From: Pseudonocardia sp. HH130630-07
GTDB lineage: Bacteria; Actinomycetota; Actinomycetes; Mycobacteriales; Pseudonocardiaceae
Reading direction: 5' to 3'
Length of the DNA stretch: 64,000 bases
Assembly: GCF_001698125.1 (NCBI RefSeq)
Contig: NZ_CP013854.1
Location: 434,001-498,000, forward strand
Part shown: positions 23,343 to 32,050 of the stretch, one piece after another
Layout: each line of letters starts with the position of its first letter
Position numbering within the stretch: the stretch's first letter is position 1
Position numbers and translations under genes: made by a program
The notes under the pieces: generated by a model
What the model was told of the DNA's origin: nothing
Database searches by the model: none
Seen by the model: only the letters and a program-made list of their open reading frames with translations

Positions 23343-25616
23343 TCAGCCGGACGGGTCGACGGCCCAGTCGGGCATCGGGGGGAACGGCGCGAGCCGGTAG
23401 GCCGGGGGCTCGGTGCCGTGCAGGTGGCGCACCAGATAGTCCCAGGTGCGCCGGGTGACGTAGTGGAAGCGGCCGGTGAAGTTGTGCTCGACACCGGGGA
23501 CGACGAGCATGTCGACGTCCGCGTCGGCCTCGATGAGCGCGTCGACCAGGCGCATGCTGTGGTGCGGCAGCACGTTGTCGTCGAGTTCGCCGTCGATGAG
23601 CAGCAACCTCCCGCGCAGATTGGCGGCGTGCAGGGTGTTGACCAATGCCGGCCGGTTGCTCCCGGTGGTCTCCCCGTGGTTCTGTTCGACCCAGAACGGC
23701 AGGTAGGTCGTGAAGTCGTGCGGGCCGGCCTGGGCGACGCCCACCGAAAACAATTCGGGGTGGGTAAGCAGAGCTCTCGCGGTGAAAAACCCGCCGCCGG
23801 AGTGGCCGGTGATCCCGACCCGGCCGGTGTCGAGCCACGGGTGCCGGCGCCCGAGCTCACGGATCGCAGCGACGTGGTCGTCCAGCGCTGCGGCCATGCC
23901 GAGATCACCGTGAGAGTGGTCGAGGAACGCCTTGCCGCGCATCGGGGTGCCGCGGCCGTCGAGTGCGACGACCGCGAAGCCGAGCGCCGCCAGCGCCTCG
24001 GGCTCCCCGGTGAACAGGTCACCGAACGCCGGTGACGCCCGGTGGATGTTCGGTCCCGGATAGGTGTGGTCGACGACGGGGTAGCGCCGTGCCGGGTCGA
24101 AGCCGTGCGGACGCCACAACAGCCCGAAGATCGGGGTGTGTCCGTCGGCGGCCGTGCTCCGGAACCGTTCCGGGGGGCTCCACCCGGCTGCTTCCAGTGC
24201 TGCCGTGTCCGGAGTCTCGAGTTCGACCAGCACCTCGCCGTCCTCGCCGAGCACCCGCGCCCGGGGTGCCACGCCGACGGTCGAGGCGCGGTCGAGGAGG
24301 TAGCCGCCGCTGGGCGGGGCGGCGGCGTCGTGGTCGAGATCGTCGTCGGTGATCCGCACGAACCCGACGCCGTCGAGGTCCACCCGGCAGATCTGACGCA
24401 CATAAGGGTCGGAGTTCAGCCCGCAGGCCAGGAACCAGACCCGGCGACGGTCCTCGTCGACCCACAGGACCCGGCGGACCAGCCACTGCCCACCCGTGAC
24501 CCGTCCGAGCAGCTCGCCCTCGGCGGAGTAGCGGTAGAGGTGGCCCCAGCCGTCGCGCTGGGACCACCAGAGGATCTCTCCCGAGTCCAGGACGCGCACC
24601 AGCGGCGGGACGTGCAGATAGGGCGAGGGATCGACCCGGGTCCGCCCGGTCTCGGTGATCAGCGTCGTCATCGCGCCGGTGGCGGGGTCGAGCCGGCGCA
24701 GCTCCAGGGTGCGCCCGTCACGGGACTGGTGCAGCAGGTGCACCGACTCCCCGTCCGCCCCGGTCCACCACCGCCGGCTCAGGGTGTAGGGCGAGGTCAG
24801 GACCTCCGGCCCGCCGGCGGCCGTCACGGTCCGCCGGGTGCCGACGTCGAGGACGTGCCAGGTCATCGTCGCCTGCGCCTCATCCCCGGGCATCGGGTAG
24901 CGGACGTGGTGGGCCACCGGCCGGCCGCCGTCCTGCGGGGCGGCCTCGACCAGGACCTGCTCGGGCAGTCCACGCTGGTCGATCCGGTGGGTGATCAGCC
25001 GGGTGGAGTCCGGAGACCACTCCGCCACCAGCAGCGATCCCATGCCCAGCAGGGGGAGCTTGACCTTCGTGGCCGCCTCGAGGAATCCGCCGTAGTCCCA
25101 GTGCGGTTCGGCGTCGTCGGTGAGCGCGAACTCCTGCCGACCGTCTCGGCTGCGTACCCACACGTTCCCGTCGCGGCGGAACGCCACCCACGCCCGGTCC
25201 GGTGACGCGATCTCCCCCGGACCCACCGGGGGCTCCTCCTCGATCGGCATGCAGGCTCCGTCCCCGCCCGACCACTCCCAACGGGTGTCGAAGGCCGAGA
25301 ACCGCAGAACGTCCGGCCCTCGGCCGGGGACCTCGTACTCCGGAGCGGCGAGCGGCAGTTCGGCGGCCGTCACCGCGTGCCCGGACGCCTCCGACAGGGC
25401 CGCGGCGAGCCGCTCGTGGTCGAACGCGTCCCGGCGGGAGCCCGCCGCCGGGTCGGCCAGGACGTGGCACGACCCGGACCGGTACCAGAACCGTGAGCCG
25501 TCGGCGGACCACTGCGGGACCACCGCAGCGTCCGGGATCAACCGGGCTCGGTACGGCGCGAGCATCTGCTCGGCGCGGGCGTAGTCGGCGTCGGTGAGCG
25601 GTGCCGGGGCGATCAT
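23343..25616 (-). CDS. S9 family peptidase, DPP4-like
   Basis: The 757 residues begin at an ATG with a GGAAGG site upstream. An eight-bladed propeller of the DPPIV_N type (about 40-480, with EWSPDSTRLITHRID and QRDGWGHLYRY) is followed by the peptidase_S9 domain. The triad is S606 in GHSGGGF, D679 or D680 in GELDDNV and H711 in VEHNF. The GHSGGGF form differs from the GGSYGGY of the other two S9 genes here and is typical of bacterial dipeptidyl-peptidase-like proteins that lack a signal peptide. It should remove dipeptides from proline-rich peptides in the cytoplasm. Confidence 0.9.
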   Translation of the reverse strand: MIAPAPLTDADYARAEQMLAPYRARLIPDAAVVPQWSADGSRFWYRSGSCHVLADPAAGSRRDAFDHERLAAALSEASGHAVTAAELPLAAPEYEVPGRGPDVLRFSAFDTRWEWSGGDGACMPIEEEPPVGPGEIASPDRAWVAFRRDGNVWVRSRDGRQEFALTDDAEPHWDYGGFLEAATKVKLPLLGMGSLLVAEWSPDSTRLITHRIDQRGLPEQVLVEAAPQDGGRPVAHHVRYPMPGDEAQATMTWHVLDVGTRRTVTAAGGPEVLTSPYTLSRRWWTGADGESVHLLHQSRDGRTLELRRLDPATGAMTTLITETGRTRVDPSPYLHVPPLVRVLDSGEILWWSQRDGWGHLYRYSAEGELLGRVTGGQWLVRRVLWVDEDRRRVWFLACGLNSDPYVRQICRVDLDGVGFVRITDDDLDHDAAAPPSGGYLLDRASTVGVAPRARVLGEDGEVLVELETPDTAALEAAGWSPPERFRSTAADGHTPIFGLLWRPHGFDPARRYPVVDHTYPGPNIHRASPAFGDLFTGEPEALAALGFAVVALDGRGTPMRGKAFLDHSHGDLGMAAALDDHVAAIRELGRRHPWLDTGRVGITGHSGGGFFTARALLTHPELFSVGVAQAGPHDFTTYLPFWVEQNHGETTGSNRPALVNTLHAANLRGRLLLIDGELDDNVLPHHSMRLVDALIEADADVDMLVVPGVEHNFTGRFHYVTRRTWDYLVRHLHGTEPPAYRLAPFPPMPDWAVDPSG

Positions 25617-25844
25617 GCGGGTGCCTTCCGTCGGGGCCGTCCGGACCACGTGACACCCCGACGTCGCGTCGGGGTCAACACCACCGCGGATGCGAGATCA
25701 CTCCGCGCCCAGACGTCGTGTCGGAACCGCGTTCCACCGAGATCGGGACAGCGTCCTCCGAAAGATGCAGACGGGCACCTGCATTCCCGAGCCGGATGTG
25801 CTCCGACCGGTCGCCGACCACGATGACCAGGGAAAGGAGGTCCG

Positions 25845-26249
25845 ATGAACGCACACCGACTGCGGGCCGACTGCCCGCACCCGCAGGTCTACCGGATCCG
25901 CGTGCAGGACGAGTTCGACCACGGCACGGGAATGGGTCTCCTGCGCCTGATCGACGCCCGGATGCACGCGTTCGACCTGGACAAGGCCAAGGACCGGATG
26001 CGTCACGTCCTGATCGACCTCACGACGTCGACCGTCGCGAGCACCGACTGGCTCCGCGTGCTCCGCTACGCCGGCGACGCCACCGCCCGGCGCGGCGTCG
26101 GGCTGCACCTGATCGCGGGCGGCCACCTCTCCCCGCCGCTGACCGCGCAGCAGTGTGCCGTGGCCCGGGCGCTGGGGACCTTCCCCGATCTCGACGCCGC
26201 GCTCGCCGCCCTGTCCGGCACGGGCGGTCCCGGCACCCACGGCACCTGA
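25845..26249 (+). CDS. STAS-domain-like protein
   Basis: A near-perfect AAAGGAGGT site precedes the ATG. The 134 residues have the alternating pattern of a STAS domain: VYRIRVQDEF, helix, RMRHVLIDLTTSTVASTDWL (the central strand and the loop that carries the phosphorylatable Ser/Thr in anti-sigma antagonists), then a GVGLHLIAGG strand. Two serine/threonine residues follow the DL of that loop, so phospho-control is possible. No anti-sigma kinase is adjacent. The 228 bp upstream contain ATGCAG-N8-CTGCAT at about 25764-25783, a possible operator. Annotation as STAS is by pattern only. Confidence 0.6.
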   Translation: MNAHRLRADCPHPQVYRIRVQDEFDHGTGMGLLRLIDARMHAFDLDKAKDRMRHVLIDLTTSTVASTDWLRVLRYAGDATARRGVGLHLIAGGHLSPPLTAQQCAVARALGTFPDLDAALAALSGTGGPGTHGT

Positions 26250-26379
26250 CGGTGGCGGCCGGGCCGCGGGCCGTCCACGGTGGATGGACCTCGGCGTCGG
26301 GCTCTCGTCGGTGGCGTAGGCAGCCGGGACGCCCCCAGCACGGCAGGCCTCACGGCGGGTCGCGCCGGTCACAGTCGGG

Positions 26380-26410
26380 TTGAGCGTGCCGTAACGGCAA
26401 GGTGTCTCCT
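26380..26410 (+). promoter_or_regulatory. MerR-type promoter/operator A (upstream of doxX-like gene)
   Basis: TTGAGC (26380-26385), a 19-bp spacer containing the dyad TGCCGTAACGGCA, and TCTCCT (26405-26410). It shares length, dyad and box positions with the four sites at 30366-30470 and 37617-37717. A 19-bp spacer with a central dyad is the hallmark of MerR-activated promoters. No merR gene is adjacent here, so regulation would be in trans. Confidence 0.72.
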
Positions 26411-26461
26411 GCGTCCCAGCTCGGGACGACCGCCGGGCGGCCGACGACGAACGGAACCACC

Positions 26462-26866
26462 ATGACCACGACCACGCCCGCCCGCCGGACCCGGCCCGCC
26501 GTCGCCACCGTCGCCCTGTGGGTGCTGCAGGTGCTGCTGGCCGTGGTGTTCGCGTTCATCGCGCTGCCGAAGATGATGGGCGACCCGATCGCGCTGCCGC
26601 CGTTCGAGCTCGTCGGCCTCGGCACGACCGGCATGGTGGTCGTCGGCTGGCTGGAGCTCGCCGGGGCGGTCGCACTGCTCGTCCCGCGGCTGTGCGGCCT
26701 GGCCGCGCTCTGCCAGATCCCGCTCATGGTCGGCGCGACCGGGCTGACCGCGATCCAGGACCCGGGGCTCGTCACCATCCCGGCGGTCACGCTCGTCCTC
26801 GTGCTCGTCGTCGCCTGGTTCCGCCGGCACGACGTCGCCGCGCTCGTGCGGATGGTCCGCCGCTGA
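26462..26866 (+). CDS. DoxX-like membrane protein
   Basis: The protein has 134 residues with four transmembrane helices: about 14-33 (VALWVLQVLLAVVFAFIALP), 48-66, 72-90 and 97-115. The KMMG turn after helix 1 and the GWLELAGAVALL segment are typical of DoxX/DoxD-like proteins. These small inner-membrane proteins are linked to thiol and redox stress in mycobacteria, but this subgroup has no proven role. It is preceded by MerR-type site A, and the start at 26462 lies about 45 nt after the predicted transcription start. Confidence 0.8.
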   Translation: MTTTTPARRTRPAVATVALWVLQVLLAVVFAFIALPKMMGDPIALPPFELVGLGTTGMVVVGWLELAGAVALLVPRLCGLAALCQIPLMVGATGLTAIQDPGLVTIPAVTLVLVLVVAWFRRHDVAALVRMVRR

Positions 26867-26899
26867 CCGGCGGGCCCCGCCCCGTCTAGCGTGTCCCGG

Positions 26900-27979
26900 G
26901 TGTCCGCCCCGCTGAACCCGCGCCGCTCCCGGGCACCGGCGGCACCGATCATCGGGATCGCGGTGACCGCGGTGGTGTTCGTGGTGACGCTGACCTGGTC
27001 GAAGTGGGTCCCCTACACCGCGCAGGCCCTGCAGGCGGCCGGTTCGGGAGCCTGGGGCGGGGCGAACGTGCTGACCGCCGGGGGCGTACGGCCGGGGGAC
27101 CCGCCGTCCTGGCACGCGGCGACGTCGTTCCTGGTCGCCTACGGCGGCGCGGTGTGGAAGGCGCTGCTCGCCGCGCTGCTGATCGGCGCTGCGCTGCAGG
27201 CGCTGGTCCCCCGCGGCCGGCTGCTGCGCCTGCTCAACCGGCGGAGCGTGCTGGGCAGCGCGGTCGCGGGCGGACTGGGCAGCACGCCGTCGATGATGTG
27301 TGTCTGCTGCACCGCCCCGGTGGTGGTGTCGATGCGCCGCTCGGGCGTCTCCACCGCGGCCGCGATCGCCTACTGGCTGGGCAACCCGCTGCTCAACCCG
27401 GCGGTGCTGGTGTTCCTGGCGTTCGTCGCCCCGTGGGAGTGGACGGCCACCCGGCTGGTGGTGGGGGTGCTGGTCGTCGTGGGGGGTGCCGCCCTCGTCG
27501 CCCGGCTCACCGGGGATCGGCGGGCCCCGTCCGGGCTCGTCGACGCCGCGGCGGCGGAACCGGACGGGCGGGCGTGGCTAGGCGGGGCACCGGGCCGGTT
27601 CGGGCGGGCGCTGGCCCGGATGACCCTCGTGCTCGTCCCCGAGTACCTGGTCGTCGTGCTGGCGGTCGGGGCGTTGCGCGGCTGGCTGTTCCCGATCGAC
27701 GCCGTCACCGGGACCGGGCTGGCACTGGTGGTGCTCGCCGCGGTCGTCGGGACGCTCGTGGTCATCCCGACGGCGGGTGAGATCCCGATCCTGCAGGGGC
27801 TGGCGCTCGCCGGGGTCGCGGCCGGGCCGATCGGCGCGCTGCTGGTCACGCTCCCGGTGGTGAGCCTGCCCGGGATCGTCATGGTCGGCCGGGCGCTCGG
27901 CTGGCGGGCGACCGCGGCGACCGGGGCACTCGCCGGCGCCGGTGGGCTCGCCGGCGCCGTTCTGCTGACCGTGCTGTGA
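26900..27979 (+). CDS. Permease, ArsP/YraQ-like (DUF318) family
   Basis: This 359-residue polytopic protein has about nine helices. The family signature is present in both halves: GSTPSMMCVCCTAPVVVSMR with paired cysteines at the start of the first pore helix and LGNPLLNPAV after it, then TAGEIPILQGLALAG in the second half. Related ArsP proteins export methylarsenite or similar soft-ligand compounds; a metal or thiol-reactive substrate is plausible but unproven. The GTG at 26900 lies 7 nt after a TAGCGT -10 box (26887-26892), predicting a leaderless mRNA. Another GTG at 26891 falls inside that box. It follows the DoxX gene by 33 bp but has its own promoter. Confidence 0.85.
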   Translation: MSAPLNPRRSRAPAAPIIGIAVTAVVFVVTLTWSKWVPYTAQALQAAGSGAWGGANVLTAGGVRPGDPPSWHAATSFLVAYGGAVWKALLAALLIGAALQALVPRGRLLRLLNRRSVLGSAVAGGLGSTPSMMCVCCTAPVVVSMRRSGVSTAAAIAYWLGNPLLNPAVLVFLAFVAPWEWTATRLVVGVLVVVGGAALVARLTGDRRAPSGLVDAAAAEPDGRAWLGGAPGRFGRALARMTLVLVPEYLVVVLAVGALRGWLFPIDAVTGTGLALVVLAAVVGTLVVIPTAGEIPILQGLALAGVAAGPIGALLVTLPVVSLPGIVMVGRALGWRATAATGALAGAGGLAGAVLLTVL

Positions 27980-27992
27980 GGACGGGACGGCG

Positions 27993-28382
27993 TCAGAACA
28001 TGCCGTTGTCGTTGGCGGAGTGCTCCGGGATCACCTGCAGGACGTCCCAGTGCTCGACGACCCGCCCCTCGTCGTCGACCCGGAAGATGTCGATCCCGGC
28101 GTAGTCCTCACCGCCGGGCCAGGTCTGGTGGCAGTGCAGCACGACGAGATCACCCTCGGCGACCACCCGCACGAACCGGACGTGCTTGCCCGGGTACTCG
28201 GCCGCCATCCGATCGAAGTAGTCGACGAACGCCTGCTTGCCGTCCGCGACGTGCACGTTGTGCTGGGTGTAGGTCTCCCCCGCGTAGCGTTCGAGCGCCT
28301 CGGCGGGCCGGCACCGGTTGAACATCAGGTCGTAGAACGCCCGGACGTTGTCCTTGTTGCGCTGCAGGTGCTCGGTCGGCAT
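27993..28382 (-). CDS. NTF2-like / SnoaL-type protein
   Basis: The protein has 129 residues with an AGGAGGG site upstream of the ATG at 28382. The SnoaL-like cone fold is shown by [41 protein letters not shown] (in parts), [43 protein letters not shown] and an N-rich end. This is the nuclear transport factor 2 family with the predicted SnoaL aldol-condensation-type pocket. The closest subgroup includes YesE-like stress proteins. It is convergent with the ArsP-like permease, with 13 bp between stops. Confidence 0.88.
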   Translation of the reverse strand: MPTEHLQRNKDNVRAFYDLMFNRCRPAEALERYAGETYTQHNVHVADGKQAFVDYFDRMAAEYPGKHVRFVRVVAEGDLVVLHCHQTWPGGEDYAGIDIFRVDDEGRVVEHWDVLQVIPEHSANDNGMF

Positions 28383-28488
28383 GGCGGTGCCCTCCTGGCT
28401 GTGGCGGGGTGTCCTACCCGGACTCCCGGCTTCCACCCCGCCCGTGTTTCTGCGACCCTGGCAGCCATGACGACGACTCGAAAGGTCC

Positions 28489-29580
28489 ATGTCGCGTAAC
28501 CGACCGGCCCCCTCGCGGCCGGCACCCGGCACCTCTCCGCCGGACGCCACCGGCGGGCCGCCCTCCGGACCACGCTCCGAACTCGCAGCCGGTGCCGTGC
28601 ACGTCGTCGGTGGGTACGCCGTCGTCGTGGACCGTTGCCACCCGTTCGCCGTCACCCTGGACGGCGACGGCGCGCTGTGCGCGACGGCGTCCTGGTCGCA
28701 CCTGATCGCGCCGCCGAACGCCTGGCACTATCCGCGCCGCCGGTTGCTCCACCTGGACGCCACCTCGGTCGCGGTGCACGACTTCGGCGCCACGACCGCG
28801 GCCCGCCTGGTCGTCGGGCCGGGCGGCTCGCTCGACGTCCACCCGGCCCGGCTCGCCGGCCTCTCCTGGCGGGAGCAGCGCTACGTCCCGCCACGTCGGG
28901 CCGGTACGTCGACCGTCCCGGGCCCCGGCTGGGTGGTGGGGAACGACCGGCGACGACACCGCTGGTCCTGGTGGGCGGTGCATCCCGCGGTGGCGGCACC
29001 GGCGTTCGGGCCGCACGGCCCGATCCTCGACTGGGCCGCCCTGTCCGGCGACGCCGGCATCGCCGTCGTCCGACATGCCCAGGCGCGGCCGCTGGACCTG
29101 CGACCGCGGGCCGCGCTGCACCTGCTCGACACCCGCCGCTACCCGCCCGACCGGGTCCTTCCCGCCGTGGCACTGCCCGGTACCGCCCGCTGGACGGTGG
29201 ACCCGGAACGGGCGGACGACCGCCAGGCGGAACTCACCCCGGGACCGCAGGACTACGCGGATGCGCGGGCCGCCGCCATCACCACGTGCCGCGACGACGC
29301 CGAACGCAGCGCCCGGAGGCTGCTCGAACTCGGCTACACCGACGCCTCGGTGACCCTGCCCGACGGTCCCGACGCTCCGGACCCGCGGGTCGTGCTCGAG
29401 TTCGGATCGCCCGAGCACCCCGATCGGTCGTTCCGGCGGGTGGACCGGCCGCTCGACGAACTCGGGCACCCCGGCGGCGGGCTGCGCGACCTCGGCGTCG
29501 TCCTCGACGAGGATCTCAGCGCGGGGCTGGTCGGCGAACTGGCGGAGCGCGACCCCGGCGCCGGTGTCGTCCACTTCTGA
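28489..29580 (+). CDS. Hypothetical protein, 363 aa
   Basis: I do not recognise the family. The first 30 residues are P/S/G-rich. The body (about 35-250) alternates short beta strands and tryptophan-rich turns ([21 protein letters not shown]), as in a beta-rich scaffold. The last third holds a helix ([24 protein letters not shown]) and an acidic strand-rich tail. No signal peptide, membrane helix or nucleotide-binding motif is present. Codon use is native. The start at 28489 has no clear ribosome site. It ends 30 bp from the convergent merR gene. Confidence 0.6.
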   Translation: MSRNRPAPSRPAPGTSPPDATGGPPSGPRSELAAGAVHVVGGYAVVVDRCHPFAVTLDGDGALCATASWSHLIAPPNAWHYPRRRLLHLDATSVAVHDFGATTAARLVVGPGGSLDVHPARLAGLSWREQRYVPPRRAGTSTVPGPGWVVGNDRRRHRWSWWAVHPAVAAPAFGPHGPILDWAALSGDAGIAVVRHAQARPLDLRPRAALHLLDTRRYPPDRVLPAVALPGTARWTVDPERADDRQAELTPGPQDYADARAAAITTCRDDAERSARRLLELGYTDASVTLPDGPDAPDPRVVLEFGSPEHPDRSFRRVDRPLDELGHPGGGLRDLGVVLDEDLSAGLVGELAERDPGAGVVHF

Positions 29581-29610
29581 CGGTGCGGACGACCCCGAAC
29601 CCGGTGGCCG

Positions 29611-30339
29611 CTATCCGCCCTCCGCCGTCATGCGCCGGATCCGGCGCATGACGTCGATCTGGGCCGGGTTGTACAGCTCGGCCTTCGCCGCCTCGATCGC
29701 CCGGCGTGCGAACGCCGACCCGTACGGCGAACCGATGTGCATCGCCGCCAGCTCCGGCCGGGCGGCGTGCAGACCCCGCACGTAGGGCACCATCGCGCCG
29801 GTGACCTCGCGCCGGGTCCGCTCGTCGGCGTCGGCGGGCAGGCCCTCGAACGCCCGGGTGACCGGGTCCGGGGACGGGTCCCGCACCAGCTCGGCGTAGG
29901 CCCGGCGGGGGCCCGGCCCCAGCACCCGGGACATGACCACCACGAACGAGCGGTCGGCACCGTTCATCCCCCGCACGACCGGCGGGACGGCGAACTCGGG
30001 CGTCAGCTCGGTCGGTGTGCCCTCGCGCACCATGGCGCCCAGGTCCCGGCGGGCGCGGCGGAGCCGGACGACGGTGTCGGCCAGTTCGGCGTCGAGCGCG
30101 CGGACGGCCGCGACCGAGCCGTCTCCGGAGCCGCCGAGGTCGGCGATCCGGGCCAGCGAGAAGCCGAGCCCGACCAGGCGTCTGATCTGCAGCAACCGGT
30201 TCAGGTGCGCCACGTCGTAGCGCTTGTGGCCGTTGGGCAGCCGGGTCGGCGGGTCCAGCAGACCGATCGCGTTGTAGTGCCGCACCGCGCGCGGGCTGAC
30301 CCCGGCCGTCGCGGCGACCTCGCGGATGCTCCACGCCAC
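29611..30339 (-). CDS. MerR-family transcriptional regulator (copy 1)
   Basis: The protein has 242 residues from the GTG at 30339, preceded by a GAGGGAGGAGG tract. The winged helix reads SIREVAATAGVSPRAVRHYN with GLLDPPTRLPNGHKRYD (residues 3-45), followed by the long dimerisation helix. The C-terminal 130 residues (MNGADRSFVVVMSRVLGPGP, FEGLPADADERTRREV) form an effector domain shared with the second copy at 36824. There are no metal-binding cysteines, so the signal is probably organic. Site B lies in its own promoter and site E in that of the divergent hydrolase, so it likely controls both. Confidence 0.9.
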   Translation of the reverse strand: MAWSIREVAATAGVSPRAVRHYNAIGLLDPPTRLPNGHKRYDVAHLNRLLQIRRLVGLGFSLARIADLGGSGDGSVAAVRALDAELADTVVRLRRARRDLGAMVREGTPTELTPEFAVPPVVRGMNGADRSFVVVMSRVLGPGPRRAYAELVRDPSPDPVTRAFEGLPADADERTRREVTGAMVPYVRGLHAARPELAAMHIGSPYGSAFARRAIEAAKAELYNPAQIDVMRRIRRMTAEGG

Positions 30340-30365
30340 GTCCGTCCTCCTCCCTCGCGGTGCCC

Positions 30366-30396
30366 ACCACACACCGTGCCGTTGCGGCACGCTCAA
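30366..30396 (-). promoter_or_regulatory. MerR-type promoter/operator B (own promoter of merR copy 1)
   Basis: On the minus strand: TTGAGC (30396-30391), 19-bp spacer with TGCCGCAACGGCA, TGTGGT (30371-30366). The regulator's GTG start lies 26 nt past the -10 box. This is the best-conserved of the five sites in dyad symmetry. Confidence 0.75.
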
Positions 30397-30439
30397 GCCC
30401 GGCACCGGGTCCGCGTGGTCCGGATCACCCCGTTCCGGC

Positions 30440-30470
30440 TGGACCATGCCGTTACGTCCAGTTGTCTCAT
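30440..30470 (+). promoter_or_regulatory. MerR-type promoter/operator E (upstream of TAP hydrolase)
   Basis: TGGACC (30440-30445), 19-bp spacer with ATGCCGTTACGTCCA, TCTCAT (30465-30470). The dyad is weaker than at the other sites. The hydrolase ATG at 30478 follows 7 nt later, so the mRNA would be leaderless. Confidence 0.6.
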
Positions 30471-30477
30471 CCCCAGC

Positions 30478-32040
30478 ATGCTCCCCTCCCGTCCGGCCCG
30501 GTCCTGGGTGGTGGCCGCGGCGCTGCCGCTGGTCCTCGCCGTGGGCGCGTGCGCACCGGCCGCGCCGGCTCCCCCGGCCGCGGCACCGCCGCCCCCCGAG
30601 CTCGCCCGGTTCTACGACCAGGAGCTCCGCTTCGGTCCCTGCGACGGCTACGCGACCACCGCGGCCGACGAGGCGATCTTCGCCTCCCGTCCCGGGCTCG
30701 AGTGCGCGCGCCTGGAGGTACCGCTCGACTACGCCGACCCCACGGGCCCGACCGGCCGGGTCGCGATGCTGCGGGTACCGGCCCGGGGCGAGTCGCAGGG
30801 CCCGCTGCTGCTGAACTCCGGCGGCCCCGGTGGCTCCGGCATGGGCTTCGCCGTGACGACCGCCGCGGCCCTGGCGACGAGCGCGGTGACCGAGCGCTTC
30901 GACCTCGTCGGCTTCGACCCGCGCGGGGTCGGCGCGTCCACACCGGCCGTCGAGTGCTTCACACCCGAGCAGTACCGCGCGGGCGACACGACCACCGAGT
31001 TCTTCCTCTCCGCCGGCACCTGGACCCCGGACGACGCCCGCCGTCTCACCGAGCAGTGCGCCGGGCGCTCCGGCGGGGCGGCGACGCTGACGAGCGTCGC
31101 CACCCGGGACACGGTCCGGGACATGGACGTCCTGCGGGCCGCGCTCGGGCGGGAGCAGCTCGACTTCCTGGGCCAGAGCTACGGCACCAGGATGGGCGCG
31201 CTCTACGCCGAGACGTTCCCGCAGAACGTGCGCACGATGGTGCTCGACGGAGCCGTCGACCCCCGGGCCGGCAACGAGCGCCGGCTGGCCCAGTACACCG
31301 GCTTCCAGCAGTCCTTCGACCTCATGGCCGCGGACTGCACCACGAGCCCCGGCTGCCCGCTCGGGACCGACCCCGCGCGGGCGACCGAACGGTTCCAGCA
31401 GATCGTGCGCCCCCTGCTCGACCGGCCGGTCCCCTACGGTGACGGACGGCAGTTCACCTACACCGACGCGGTGAACGCCGTGATCGCCGCGCTCTACTCG
31501 CCCGATTCGTGGCCGGCGATCCCGCGTGGGCTCACCGAGCTGCAGGACGGCGATCCCGGCCGGCTCGTGCGGCTGATCGAGCTGTTCGCCGGACGCGAAC
31601 CGGACGGCCGGGGCGCGAACCTGACCAGCGCGAACATGGCGATCACGTGCATGGACGAGCAGCGCATGACCCCGGAGCAGGCCGCGGACTTCCGGGCCCG
31701 GATCTACGGGATGGCCCCGTTCGCCGACCCGGGCCGGGGCACGGACGGCGCGCTGGACGCGTGCACGACCTGGCCGGCCGAGCCGAAGGCGACCTACCCG
31801 CTGCCGGATCGCGTCGAGGGAGTGGCACCGACGCTGACGATCTCGCTGACCCGCGATCCCACCACCCCCTACGACGGCGCCGTCCGGATGGCCGAGATGC
31901 TCGGCGGCAGCCTGCTCACCGTCGACGGCGACGGCCACACCATCGCCGCCACCGGCGCCAACCCGTGCGTGAACGAGGTCGTCGCCGACTACCTGACGAC
32001 CGGCAGGCCCCCGTCCGGCGAGGCCCGCTGCGCGACCTGA
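30478..32040 (+). CDS. Lipoprotein alpha/beta hydrolase, TAP-like peptidase
   Basis: The protein has 520 residues. The N-terminus is a lipoprotein signal (hydrophobic 8-23, cysteine 25 in AVGAC), so it is anchored on the outer face of the membrane. The hydrolase domain has NSGGPGGSG, FDPRGVG, nucleophile S234 in GQSYGT, then the TAP-like C-terminal domain with D460 (TRDPTTP) and H487 (GDGHTI). It is related to the secreted hydrolase at 21826. It should cleave short peptides outside the cell. It is divergent from merR copy 1 and carries MerR-type site E in its promoter, so it is probably switched on by the effector of that regulator. Confidence 0.88.
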   Translation: MLPSRPARSWVVAAALPLVLAVGACAPAAPAPPAAAPPPPELARFYDQELRFGPCDGYATTAADEAIFASRPGLECARLEVPLDYADPTGPTGRVAMLRVPARGESQGPLLLNSGGPGGSGMGFAVTTAAALATSAVTERFDLVGFDPRGVGASTPAVECFTPEQYRAGDTTTEFFLSAGTWTPDDARRLTEQCAGRSGGAATLTSVATRDTVRDMDVLRAALGREQLDFLGQSYGTRMGALYAETFPQNVRTMVLDGAVDPRAGNERRLAQYTGFQQSFDLMAADCTTSPGCPLGTDPARATERFQQIVRPLLDRPVPYGDGRQFTYTDAVNAVIAALYSPDSWPAIPRGLTELQDGDPGRLVRLIELFAGREPDGRGANLTSANMAITCMDEQRMTPEQAADFRARIYGMAPFADPGRGTDGALDACTTWPAEPKATYPLPDRVEGVAPTLTISLTRDPTTPYDGAVRMAEMLGGSLLTVDGDGHTIAATGANPCVNEVVADYLTTGRPPSGEARCAT

Positions 32041-32050
32041 GCCCGCTGCC

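Noticed and set aside
25764..25783. ATGCAG-N8-CTGCAT dyad upstream of the STAS-like gene
   Set aside because: Six-base arms can occur by chance in this base composition and no second copy was seen, so it is mentioned only as a possible operator.
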